From Larimichthys crocea (taxonomy: Eukaryota > Chordata > Actinopteri > Sciaenidae), in assembly GCF_000972845.2 (NCBI RefSeq), contig NC_040016.1:3616701-3680700 (forward strand): DNA of 64,000 nt. Reading direction: 5' to 3'. A program made the position numbers and the translations under genes. This document shows positions 45,436 to 57,003 of the stretch, one piece after another. Every line of letters begins with the position of its first letter. Position 1 is the stretch's first letter. The notes under the pieces were generated by a model. It was not told the origin of the DNA. It made no database searches and worked only from the letters and a program-made list of their open reading frames with translations.

Positions 45436-46975
45436 GATAACTTCAAAATGACATGACTTTCTTTGCCTGTGGACTGATTTCTATGTAAAGAACTCCAGGA
45501 AAACCCAAAATGATATGACATTATTGTACAGTAAGTCTTCATGTGGCTTGAAATGGAGTCTGTGAAAGTCAACAACAACCTGCACCAATTACAACACACC
45601 ACAGCGTCAGTCTGGTGTTGGTTTCTTCATGGCCTTGGCTGATGGGGTTATTTGCAAACAGCAACCAAGTTAGTATCATGGAGCCAATGGTCCAAATAAA
45701 ATAAAGGAACATTACAGTAATGTTATTCTAAATAAATAAATGATATATAATCATTTCCAGCATTGTTGAGTCTGTGTTCAGTCTTGTGTGTGTTACTTTT
45801 GGCCAATGTCTAGGATGACGCTCGCTGGTGGCTATGGAGTGTGGACTGCTGACTGTAGTTCACTTGATGCCCATAGGTGTTATTAAGGTTTTTCTCAATG
45901 CTACAGAACCTTTGAGAGCCCTGCTACATGACTAAATGTGTGATCAATTATTGCTCTAATACACACCACGCAAGGCTATCAAACAGAAGAAGTGCTACAT
46001 TGCAATTTAGAGCTTTCAACCTTCTGTTTTGAATTCAAACATCTTAGTCAGGAAGACCTTGGAAAGGGAGGAAAAAGAAAAGGAGATGATGATGATACAT
46101 GATGATTTGCCAGGTATGACGGGGTTAGGTCACGTGTGCCATGTTAAAGCATGACTGAATAATTCAAAGCAACACAACACAAGGTCTGAACAGAACATGG
46201 ATTTTCTTAGCGTTCTGCTACAGACTCCCACGCCAGCTCCACAACCACGCTGCCTGGAATAAAACAGAAGCAAGTCAAGTGGACATTTTAAGGGTTAGAG
46301 CTCAGCTACAAGCTGATGCTGTACTTTACTTGACATTTTTTCCATGTTCTTCTATGTTTTAACAGGAAATTTGAGAGGAACAACCTCTAAAGTACCATAC
46401 TGTACTACTGTCATTTAAAAAAAAGATGATGATCAATCCTCACTGCTCCTTCTTTGAGTATGTTCTCAGCACAAAAAAAGACACCACAAGAGGCATGAAT
46501 TAATAAAAAGACCAAATGAACGGGTTGTGAATGGGACAGTGTGCTGTATTCACAGATGGGTGGTTCATGTTAAGAACATATGAGATGCTCAGCTGACCTT
46601 CTGTACTCTCCATCTTGCCTTAAGCAACTGCTTTGCATTTTCTCCTGATTTCAGATGTGATTACTTGAAGATGCTTGGCCAGACCACAAGAGATGCCACT
46701 TACTGTCCTCCACTTCTTTCTCTTTGTACTGTGTCTCTTCCTCTTTTGCTAGCTTCTCTATGCAGCAGTGTGTTTCGAACTATCACAGCTAAAGAAGACC
46801 GCTCCGAAGGAATAGCTTTCTAAATGTTTTCACACACAGCAAGAATATCGTTTAAAGGAACCAGCAACTAAAGTATAATCTAAAAGTAGAATGACAAAGA
46901 AAATGTGGCACAAAAAAATGTAATGGAAAACTGTAATTCCTCGAGTGGCCACTTGACAACCACAAACAGAGCTTC
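45436..46975. other. Intergenic noncoding stretch
   Basis: No gene seen. It contains a small perfect inverted repeat AACATTAC-A-GTAATGTT at 45708-45724. The rest looks unremarkable. Confidence 0.6.
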
Positions 46976-47391
46976 AGGCTACGTTTACACATAGAAACGA
47001 AACAAGAAACGAATATTTCCCTCCCTCCGTTTTCCAAAATAATATTGTACACATAGCACCATTTCAAAAAAGTTTTTGTTCACATCAACCCGCATAAATA
47101 CACTATCGAGCACCATCATAACTACGCCAAGCCTATGGGCGGCTGCTTCCACGATCATCGTCATAGCAAAAGGTAAACATTGGTCGCACTTTTGGCATAT
47201 CAGCTGCCTAAAACTCTGTTTATCTCAATTTACACGCAAACGCAAAACCGTAGTTTTCCAGAATCTCCACTCGAGTTTTTAGAAAGATTCGTTTTCAGAG
47301 GCGAATTCACTGTTTGCGTATAAAAGATAGGTACAATCGAAGGGAATTGTCTCCGTTTTTAAAAATACCCGTGTACGTGTAAACGGGGCCT
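46976..47391. mobile_element. Non-autonomous hAT-like DNA element (MITE)
   Basis: The left end AGGCTACGTTTACAC (46976-46990) and right end GTGTAAACGGGGCCT (47377-47391) are inverted repeats matching at 13 of 15 positions. The interior is rich in CGTTT/AAACG words (CCGTTTTCC, CGCAAACGC, TTCGTTTTCAGAGG, CTCCGTTTTT), typical of the 'GTTTACAC' hAT-derived non-autonomous elements widespread in vertebrates. It is about 416 bases and has no transposase. Flanks give only a weak candidate 8-bp duplication (CAGAGCTT versus CAGAAACC), so the superfamily assignment rests on the ends and interior rather than a clear duplication. Confidence 0.7.
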
Positions 47392-50300
47392 CAGAAACCT
47401 ATGGGTGACATCACTCAGTGACTTTTTTTATTCATTTAATCAAAAACCTGACATTTTCTGTTTTTATTCTGAAGGCTGGAGGTTTATACCATTGTTCCTA
47501 TTAACACATCACATCATTTAGTGTAGTTCATTCAACAGTGGTGACCTTTTTGTATAGAACAAGCAGCTCTATAATGGTGCATGCAGACTGGATTTGCTCC
47601 TTATTCATTTCTATGAGGAACAGGACAAGGAGTACACTCGAAGACATCTTGACCTCCCTGAGAAAGCACAAACAGAAACACACATGCTGAAGTCCCTGGC
47701 CTTATCTACACTTATCATTTTCAAGTGTCTTGTATAAAATCCAGATGAGATCTAAGAAACTTTCATTTACACTCATCCACATGCATCTGTGCTGGCCAGA
47801 TGATAACACTGATTGCAATCCTTCTTTGTTTTCCCAGGTTACTTGCAAATCAGGATCAGCCCTCGTAAATACCAAAAGCAGAAGATGAATAACTTCTGCA
47901 CTACAAGTTGTATTTCTGAGCTATGAGCAGGACTAAGGTTTTCTCATTCAGTGTATTGGACTGAGAGAAGAATAGAAAATAAATAACTGTAATTTAAGTA
48001 ACTTTGGCTTCAGTTATCAAAAGAACAGAGACAGACCATAAATGTTTGAACAATATCAGACTGTTCACTGACACTGTAGGAGGAGTAACGATTACGTATG
48101 CATCCTTGAGAGATTAATGAAATTACACCTTTTCGACATCTGGCAAAAATATGTGTCCAACCACATCACAAGATCAGGTCTCTGTGTGAAAAGAAGAATG
48201 TTCTAACTTTGGCAGATTATTTTGTTTTCACAGGACATTGTTGTGTGATTCGTTGTAAGAGGTTGATGGAGAAAATACGTTTTTGACAGCTTTCAGTCTT
48301 GTTTTTGATGATCTCTGGTGGTTAAAGATCTTGCTGCAGTGATGCAGACATGTACCCAAGGTGTTTTGTGTAATCTTTGACATCACTGTTTCGGTTTAAA
48401 GGTTCAGCAGAGGGACACTACTGACCACACCCATCATTGCCTTTAGTTGTGGGCAACAGCCAGGAAGAAACTTTTTTAAAAAGCGTAAGAGGAGCTTCTA
48501 TTGCTACCTGAAAGGTGCTACTGCATTAGTTGCCCCTGAGTGCTATGCATGTTTGATGTACTAAAGTATTTGCTGTTTTCACCTGGGCTATGTGCCAGCA
48601 CTTACAGACAGTGTCCCTGACAGTGACTTCAAAGCACCTCTCCAGTGGCCTTCTCTCAGTGTCAGCCTTGAAATACCTGTCATGCTGTCACACAGTGGAA
48701 ACAAGATGGCTATTGTGTCCAGGTGCTCCTTTGTTTGCTTGAGGTAGCTGGGTTGCTTGGCATGACGAATGACCAAAGAACACAATGGAGGGGGGGGTGT
48801 TACTAGTGGCCTTGGCAAATTCCTCACCACATCAGGCGTGACGCATCCACCCCCCTTCTCTGATGCACTGTTTGGATTTGATGGGAACTTTTCTCAGAGT
48901 CCCAGGATTATAGTGATTGATGTGTTCAAATACATTTTGAACATTATACACTGCGAGGTACAGTAACTGCCCTACTGATTTCACATTTCACTCTGTAATG
49001 TTTGTGCAACATTTCGGTATCAGTTTTCTTGCAAAATGTAACTGATATTCTGCTTGTGATGAAGTTTGAAATACGAAATAAATCTGTAAATGTCACACTG
49101 TTTACTGCTGTCCTGTAGCTCCTTCGATCAGCTTGTGGACACACACACTCTCAGCAACACACACAAAAGCTTTTTGTAGCGTCCCTGCAGACTTAACAGG
49201 GAAACCAGTGGAATCTGGATGGTATCCAAAACACACTAAAAGCAGCGGTGACTATATTTTCTTCATTCAGCATGTTGCTGATGGTAATTTCCTGTGGTTG
49301 GACCACAAGGGTTTATATCAGAAGGTTCAGGGTAATCTTGAAACTCTGCATATATATATATGACTTTTGTTGTTTTCTCAGTGGTTTTCTCTCAGAGTTT
49401 TCACACTGAGATAAAAAAAACAACAAAAAAACATTTGGGTGTCTCCTATTAAAGCACATAGGCCTCTTTTTTTATTTTTCCATATAAGTGACGTAGACTG
49501 ATTGGTAAGAAGGACAGGGTCATGAATAAAAACATTCGTCCTGGGTTATGAGGATTTCCAAATTGGCGTGATTTCTGCCATGGCGGAAAGCAGGTTTTGC
49601 CTGAGTGCGTATTAAACTCTAGCGGAGGAAGCATGTGTCAGAGTGCAGGTGGTTCCTCTCTCACTAACTCAAGCAGAATGGCCTCGCTCCATCAAACAGC
49701 TAACAAAGAGCTTTGTTCCACAGCGATGGAAACTGATATAGTACAGCTACATCTGTTCTGTGCGAGGTAAAAGAGCCACAATTTTCTATGATTTATCAAG
49801 TGTGCTCCGTGTCGGAGGGGTTGATCACAATCTGATTGACACTGATACCTTGTGTTGACGTGATTGTACCATGAAATCAGTTTTGAAAGTTATGCTGTGA
49901 GAGTGATTGCAGAGAAAAATGATAAAGTTCACCCTATAACTCACTGAACATGAATTATATAACTTGTATGCAAACATTTATTTTCCTGCAAAATACATGA
50001 ACTGAAACTTATATTAGATTTGTTAATGAAAGCACATGTGAACAATAGACACACATTCATATTACACACAAATTGTTCACAAATTCAGGCCCTTTATAGT
50101 CCAACAGGGAAACTCACAACAGGCAAGCAGCTACATCAACAGATTTGCAAACAGAAATGCACATAGTAAATAATTGATAAGACAGAAAGCATAAACAGAG
50201 GCAGGCAGATGAATGCATCAGCAGACCAACACCGCCCTGGCTCTTCTCACAGCCAGCTGACCTGCCTGCAGCAGCTTGTTGCACTCATCCTCAGTCTGCA

Positions 50301-52702
50301 GTGCAGCACAGAGCCAGGCTTTGTGCTTGACCCAACGCTGATTAGAGGAGGGTGGAGTCAACATGAAAAAAAGTTGCTGTCCTGGGTTCACTGTCTGGGG
50401 CACTATGTTTGTTGTTGTTGATATGGATGATGATGATGATTATGAAGCTATGTGCCGCTGTCTCCGAACAGAACAGGGAAGTGGCTGGCAGTGGCACCAC
50501 CTTGTGAGTCACATATGCATAATATACTGTACTTCTAAATTTTGGTAAAAAATAAGTCTGATATTTTATAATAGGATTTAAATCAACCTTGTACATTTGT
50601 ACATGTATCAGCACCCTTACAAAGTATTTCTGAGGGTGACACTGGTGGCTGAGATATGTGTCATGTGGCAGTGATTTGATCATGGTCAAAAACAGAAATG
50701 GTCATATATTTCAATCAGTATTAGCAATCAGTATCAACTGTGCATACAGAAGAGGTTGGAGTAAATAACAGGCGGGCTAATACATAATATCGTTATATTA
50801 TAAGTCACTAAACTAGAGGGGGTACAGGGGATATGATGCCACTGGTGGGCGGCCAAATGAAACACATGCTTATCTCAAATAAAATTATGTATTTCTCTTA
50901 GTTTAAACATTATTGGAAGCATCATGGAAGCACACAACTCAACAAAATAATTAACATAGAGCAGGTCCTGTTATGTAATGGGTAAAACATGATGTAATTT
51001 ATTTTTTTCAAGTGGTAATTATTAAGAAGCAAAAGTACTCTTTAGTATTTAGTATTATTTGCAACAGTTGAGCCAGTCCTAAAACTGATTAGTGCAGCTT
51101 TATATGTATACAACACATTTTGTATTTACAGTATCGTCTTCAACTTTAACCTGTATAAACAGTATATCTGTATAAATACAGCTTTAAAACAGTGTATGTT
51201 GTCTTTAATGTTTAAAGTTCTCAACAGGGCCTTCCACACAATAAAACTTTGCTTCTTCTGCTACCCCCTCATTGAATGAAGCCTTGGCAGAAGTCCATGA
51301 GATGTAGGAGGAAGATTGAATGAATTGTACCCCTGAGGGAGTGGCTGTGGGCTGGTAAGGCGAGGGCCACATGACCAGGGAGTGCCGGGTTGATACTATG
51401 CTCCAGTTATGTATGTCGAAGGCTGTATAAGGTTTCACATGGAGAGGCAGGGAACTAGCCTGGGAGAACATTCAACTGCAGGGAAGTGAGCAGTCAGGAA
51501 GTGAATAATAATTCAAAACAGAGCTCCAACAAAAGAGGGCCTTCAAATGTGTTGACTTTAAAGCATATCATTTATCCATGCATTCATGGTATCCCTATGG
51601 AAAATATATAGGCACATAAAAAGTATGAAAAGGTCATGTGTGAGCTTTGGGATGGAAACAGTCCATTTAACATTATTTCAGGGAGAAATGTGAGTGTTTG
51701 GATTATACTGAACATATAGCTATGGAGCTGAGAAGTGGATTATGCTGTAGGAGTGACATTACAGACATTTTAATACTTTTTGTCACAACTGGACTGACGA
51801 ATACAAGCTGACCACAGCTGCTGTGTACCATAAAGAAAGCTATATATGTTTCAAACCTCTTTTCAAGCTTATATGAGGCTGACACTCAGAAGAGTGATTA
51901 TAAGTAGAGGGCCACTTTAGGCCAGTTGCCAAAATATCAAAAGCTTGTGCTCTAAGAGACATTACAGAGGTTATATAAATTGGGTAGTATCTTATCTGAT
52001 GAATCATTAAACATGATTGAGTCAACATGACTCTCATTCTCATGAGTCTCTGTTGCTGCATTACTAACACCCCCAGTATTGACTGTAGACAACTGGCTTT
52101 GTAGGAAAATTGTGTGTGTAAGAGTGTAAGATTTAGGGGGCTCTATTTACAAAATATGGCAGAAATGGAATATAATGTCCATATGAACATACAATCACCT
52201 GGAAATAAGAATCATTGTGTTATTAATACCTTAGACTGAGGGCGAAGTGCTGCAAAGTCATTTATGCCCACACGGCTGTGTGAACATTTAATGCTTTGGT
52301 TTTTGAAAAGATTTAAAGTTTATAGGGCTTTGTAATGGATTCTAACCAGAGACATGCACATGCATATTTGTGCCAAAGCGAACACGCACCCATAAATGCA
52401 AAACTCACACTAACTGCACACACACAATCTTCTTGTTAGGCTTTTTGTAAAACTCTGGAAACAAAGGGATCCAAGTGAGTGAGCAGTCAGTAAAGCGTGA
52501 GCGGTTTTGTAGGCTGTGAGAAGTCAGTTGTTGTCTGTGCTGAGCAGGATCGTCTGTTCTGACTGCTGTGTGCTGTATTTACTGTCCTCAGCAGGAAGCT
52601 GCTTCACTCTGTGCCATGGGCTCCAAAGCTGCAGGTCTTCACTGGCTTTTCACTGTGATCCAATGTGGCACCCCTGCTGCACTGACTCAGGCGTGCATTG
52701 TA

Positions 52703-52704
<2 letters not shown>
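47392..52704. other. Intergenic noncoding stretch
   Basis: About 5.3 kb without a recognisable gene. A short GAT run lies at about 50424-50440. Open frames are under about 115 codons and without domain resemblance. Confidence 0.6.

Positions 52705-52780
<76 letters not shown>
52705..52780. repeat. (GT)38 microsatellite
   Basis: A perfect GT run of 76 bases, the longest simple repeat in the window and likely to be highly polymorphic. It produces Cys-Val runs in two open frames. Alternating GT of this length can adopt Z-DNA. Confidence 0.95.
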
Positions 52781-52781
<1 letters not shown>

Positions 52782-54513
52782 TGACTGGCCTTGTATATTC
52801 ATCTAAAAGGAAAGGATAGCGTGTAAATTTTCACGTACACAGGAAGAGAATGGCTCTGGCTATGTGTAGTACTTGCTTGAATATAAATATGCACAGGCAG
52901 GATGTGTGTGTATGTGTGTAGTGTGCTGCAGTGTGTGTGAGTTGTTTAGGCCAAGGTTCTTTATCATGACAATGTGAGAAAGTGCATTATCACCATAAGG
53001 CAAGTTATTACGCCTGAGTCATTTCTTAAAGGAACAGCAGCCTTAGTATCAGCTGCCTTCTAACTATTAGGGCTCTTATGTACTGAATAGTAAAAATCAA
53101 AAAAGTGCTATGACCTAGTTTTCAGATTTGAAATACATAAATAATAAATAAATACATTTTTGTAAACTTTCCTGATATTGGGTTTGAATTGGGCATGACT
53201 GTGCCATTTTTATGTAACTAATTCTGCAAACAATCCTAAAAATAATCCACATCTGTTGTCCTACAAAACAAAACCATTCTGCTCTTACTCAATTTGCCTC
53301 AAAGCCAGCCAGAGCCAAAAGAATATTATTTATTTATTTATTTAAACGTATAAACTGTTGAGAAAGGAAATATTCAAACAACATCTGTACACCCTCCTAA
53401 TTAGATTTTCTCTCTTTTACTGAACTAAGATTATCAGTGTAAAACACACTTAATTTAAACAAGACAGAAACAAAACTCTCCAAAATAGTCTCTCCACTGT
53501 TCAAACGTCACCAGTTTTGTTTGGTTGAAATAAATCCTCAATCCTCAGAGTGAGATTTGAAAATATTCTGGTAAAATTTTAGAAAGGGAGTCTGGTCTAG
53601 TGGCTTTTAAGAGTTCCTCTGTCTTGCTTTCCCTAAAACTACTTTTGGCTCCAGTTGTAGGGGTGCAGATTTGTTGAAGTCAGTATTGGTTTTTGCATGA
53701 AGGTGTGAGAAAGTTGAGTTACTTAATTAAAGCACAACATTTCTTGTGGCTGCATTGTAAACTCTACAGACATCTTTTATGGAGAAATAGGTATCTCATC
53801 ATCTCCTTTTCACTGCTTTTCCCACTGTGTTATTATTTTGTCAGTGCAAAATAATGAGGCCAGCAAAAAAAAAACATTGCTCTTTGACCCAGAGGGAAAA
53901 TTTTATGTTGTTCAAGTTCATTTGTAGCTACACTGAAAATATTTTGACATGACTCAACGTCATCTGTGTTTGGCCTGCTATCACAGGAAGTGAGAAAAAT
54001 ACTTCATCTGATAATAATGCACTGTACATAGATGGAATGCCATTCATATCTTTCACAACCATTGTACACGGTATGAAAGATACGAGGTTGTAGACGCATT
54101 TTTCTGAACAAAGTAACTCAAATAATACGTGACAGAAATATGACAAGGTTATCTTTTCACTCTCCATGGATTACTCACCTTTTTAGCTGCTTAGAAAATG
54201 ATATCCATAACCTGAGAGGCTGGAGCGCCACCTGAATTTTAACACTTGTTGGATAGTGTGAATAACTGAACATTCCAAGCAGAACAAATCTAAATTTTCA
54301 ACACCCATATTGTGAGGCCGCTACTGCCTCCAGACAAAACAGCAATCTCACTGATGCCTTTGCACTCGGTCCCCTGCCATTGCAGCTTACACATATCGAT
54401 CTCCATAAACATGCTCATAAAATACCTTTAACACCTCTCGGCCCTGAGGCTTACATAGTGCCACTGGGGCCGGGAAGCAGATATTATGTGGTTTATCTAA
54501 TAACCTCTTGGCA

Positions 54514-54516
<3 letters not shown>
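52781..54516. other. Intergenic noncoding stretch
   Basis: AT-rich sequence with a TTTA run at about 53325-53344. No gene, RNA or mobile element recognised. Confidence 0.6.

Positions 54517-54553
<37 letters not shown>
54517..54553. repeat. (TC)n microsatellite
   Basis: A perfect TC run of 37 bases. It is the first of three simple repeats within about 420 bases. Confidence 0.92.
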
Positions 54554-54554
<1 letters not shown>

Positions 54555-54724
54555 GATGAGTGGTCAGTACTCACATCCCCACAGTGCCTCTTCTTTGATT
54601 TACTAGTCCTGTTTCTCTCTGTTTTAGCCCCATCCTCCCACCATCAGTATTACAGTGGCGGCTCAACATATGGGCAAATAAATGCACTTTGTCACCATTA
54701 CTGATATTAATCCTTCTGACATGT

Positions 54725-54725
<1 letters not shown>

Positions 54726-54767
<42 letters not shown>
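54726..54767. repeat. (CA)21 microsatellite
   Basis: A perfect CA run of 42 bases. A TG run about 145 bases downstream is its complement, so the two could pair. Confidence 0.92.
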
Positions 54768-54769
<2 letters not shown>

Positions 54770-54911
54770 CACTCCACCCTTGAGTGAACAAGATAGGGCG
54801 GAGGCAGTGAAAGACAAACAACAGAACCATAATGGATGTGTGAGGAGGGCTAGTGTGTGTGATCACTATTCACTGGGGCTACTGTGTAAATGCACAGTGT
54901 GTGTGCGTGCA

Positions 54912-54937
54912 TGTGTGTGTGTGTGTGTGTGTGTGTG
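54912..54937. repeat. (TG)13 microsatellite
   Basis: A perfect TG run of 26 bases, with shorter interrupted TG runs just before it from about 54897. Confidence 0.9.
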
Positions 54938-56868
54938 CAGGTGTTCACTGTGAGTAGTCATTTTATGTCCTGTGTCTGCTGTGTTTCTGTGACTATCTAC
55001 CACTAACCAGAAAGGCTTTGCATTAAAATGTGTTCTGTGCATTCTGTTATTCATTAAACAGAATTATTTCAGAGAAAGTGGATAGATTGTGTATGTGTAA
55101 AGGAAGCAAGTAAGCAATTGATATTCCCAAGTGTTAGTGGACACTCTAGAGAAGCAAAGTAAATGAGATCCCTGAGGACTGTGCTTACTGTGAAACATGG
55201 TCATCTTTGTGGATGTTCACAGCGCACAGCAATTCCTCTGTGACATGGAAACTTGAATACAAGGGTTCATACAGTGCATAGTATGGTCAGGTAAATATGT
55301 GAGTGTATGTTGGGCTCATTCATTTTTTATAAGCTTTCATTAGAGCTTTATACTGTATATCATTAAAAATAAAACATGTTGCACCTCACACACTTGTGTT
55401 GAGTTTAGATTTGACTAAATATTTGAAACCAGTTCAGGTGTAATATATATATTGTTTTTATATTTGTTATATTTTATTATTTTTTTAATCTATCTTATAT
55501 TTTTACTTAATGTTTGTTATGCATCAATAACATCAAGAGAAATTTCTAGTAAACCCACTTGGCAATAAACCCGATTTTCATAAATAAATCAAAGTCATGT
55601 TTACATTGACAAAAAAATGGCAGTTCAATTATTGTTTATATTGTTCATTTTGGAGGTTATGTTACAATCTATAATGAGACTTCCTGTGTACATAGTTGAT
55701 TCCTTTTGATTGGACGGCACTACAGATGTTTCTTAGCAACTAATGTGCATAAAAAGTCAATAATAGCTACATGCCTGCAGGGATGTCCGGATTACTTTCT
55801 GGGAGGCGGTACTGTAAATATTGGGACATGCACAGGGTTTGATTGGAAACAAACACACACGCATGAGATGGTAGTGCTGTCCTATTTAGTAAATCACAAG
55901 TAGTTACTAAAAACCTAAAAAAGGGCTTAACACACATCGGTTATTAATACATTTCATGAAATGTGCATTTTAACAAGTTAGAAACTCATTCAAAACTTTA
56001 TTCAGGTCTTTACACAAACTTAGTGATGGATTTTAGGAATAGCTGCTGCAACCCATTAATTGTTGTGCAAGAATGAGATACTGCAGAAAAACAAACCCTG
56101 TGATAGCTTGAAGTACATTAAAGTGCTGCCATCTGCTGCTACACAATGCACAGTGTAAAAGAGTAATCATATGCTGATATCTAAAGAAATTCTCTGGCTG
56201 GATAACTCTCCAATCCAATAGCTATTAAGCTGCCTTATTTTGAAGTTATCCCAAACCTCAACAGCACTCTCTCAAGTGGAAATACATTAGTAGATCTGTT
56301 TGGAACAATGCAGCTTGATAGATTGGTGAAAGAGGACCACATTCTCCTCTTTGTCCGCTGCCTTTTGATAGGATTACACTGTGGACCAGTCTAGAGAGGA
56401 TCACTGCATATATTTACCATAGAAGTTGTTTAATAAGATTAGCTTTATTGTATCCTATCAGCCTCAGACATAAAGCTTTACTGGCTCATTCTTTGTACAA
56501 TCTGATTACCCGCTGATACCCTTGAAATCAAAGGAGTGAACCATGTGGCAAGAGAGCATGAGAAAGCTTTTTACCAACACACTTTTGAATATTCAAAGTG
56601 GTTCTTGAAGCATGCAAAGATGGGTGCTGCCCTTCGTGAGGAATTCTTCAGCATGACAACAGTTTCAAAAAGCTTCCACAGAGCTCTTCTAAGAAATGCT
56701 AGTAGCACAGCTGGGGATACCAATGTCAGTGTGGATTAGATTAAAATATCAACCTATCTAATGACAACTACTGGAAAAACTGCAAAGACGTTTTGTGCAG
56801 AGATGAATGGTTCCAAGATGATGTGTTCCAAAGAATTTGGTGAAAAAATGGGAAATTGGGAAATGTAA
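54938..56868. other. Intergenic noncoding stretch
   Basis: No gene recognised; AT-rich around 55440-55510. The short plus-strand frame at 56536-56739 (67 codons) has ordinary, protein-like composition but no upstream promoter or splice signals that I can support, so it is not called. Confidence 0.6.
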
Positions 56869-57003
56869 CATTACCATGCTAACACAGGCGTTAACTGAGG
56901 CAAACATCGCCACTGTGAGTATGATAGCATGCTGACATTGGCATTTAACTGAAAGCACAGCTGTATCCAAGTGGAGCCTCACATCCCGTTAGTGTAGCTA
57001 GAG
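56869..57003 (+). mobile_element. Fragment of percomorph interspersed repeat (3' part)
   Basis: ACATTACCATGCTAAC, CACTGTGAGTATGATAGCAT, CTGACATTGGCATTTA (56932-56947), AAGCACAGCTGTATCCAAGT and GAGCCTCAC follow the order of the 3' part of the family seen at 14698-14885 and 41900-42272. Same orientation as the other copies. Non-coding and diverged. Confidence 0.6.

Noticed and set aside
52516..52819. Cys-Val-rich open frames
   Set aside because: Artefacts of the (GT)38 microsatellite.
56536..56739. 67-codon plus-strand frame with protein-like composition
   Set aside because: No family resemblance, no splice sites or promoter; length is ordinary for chance.
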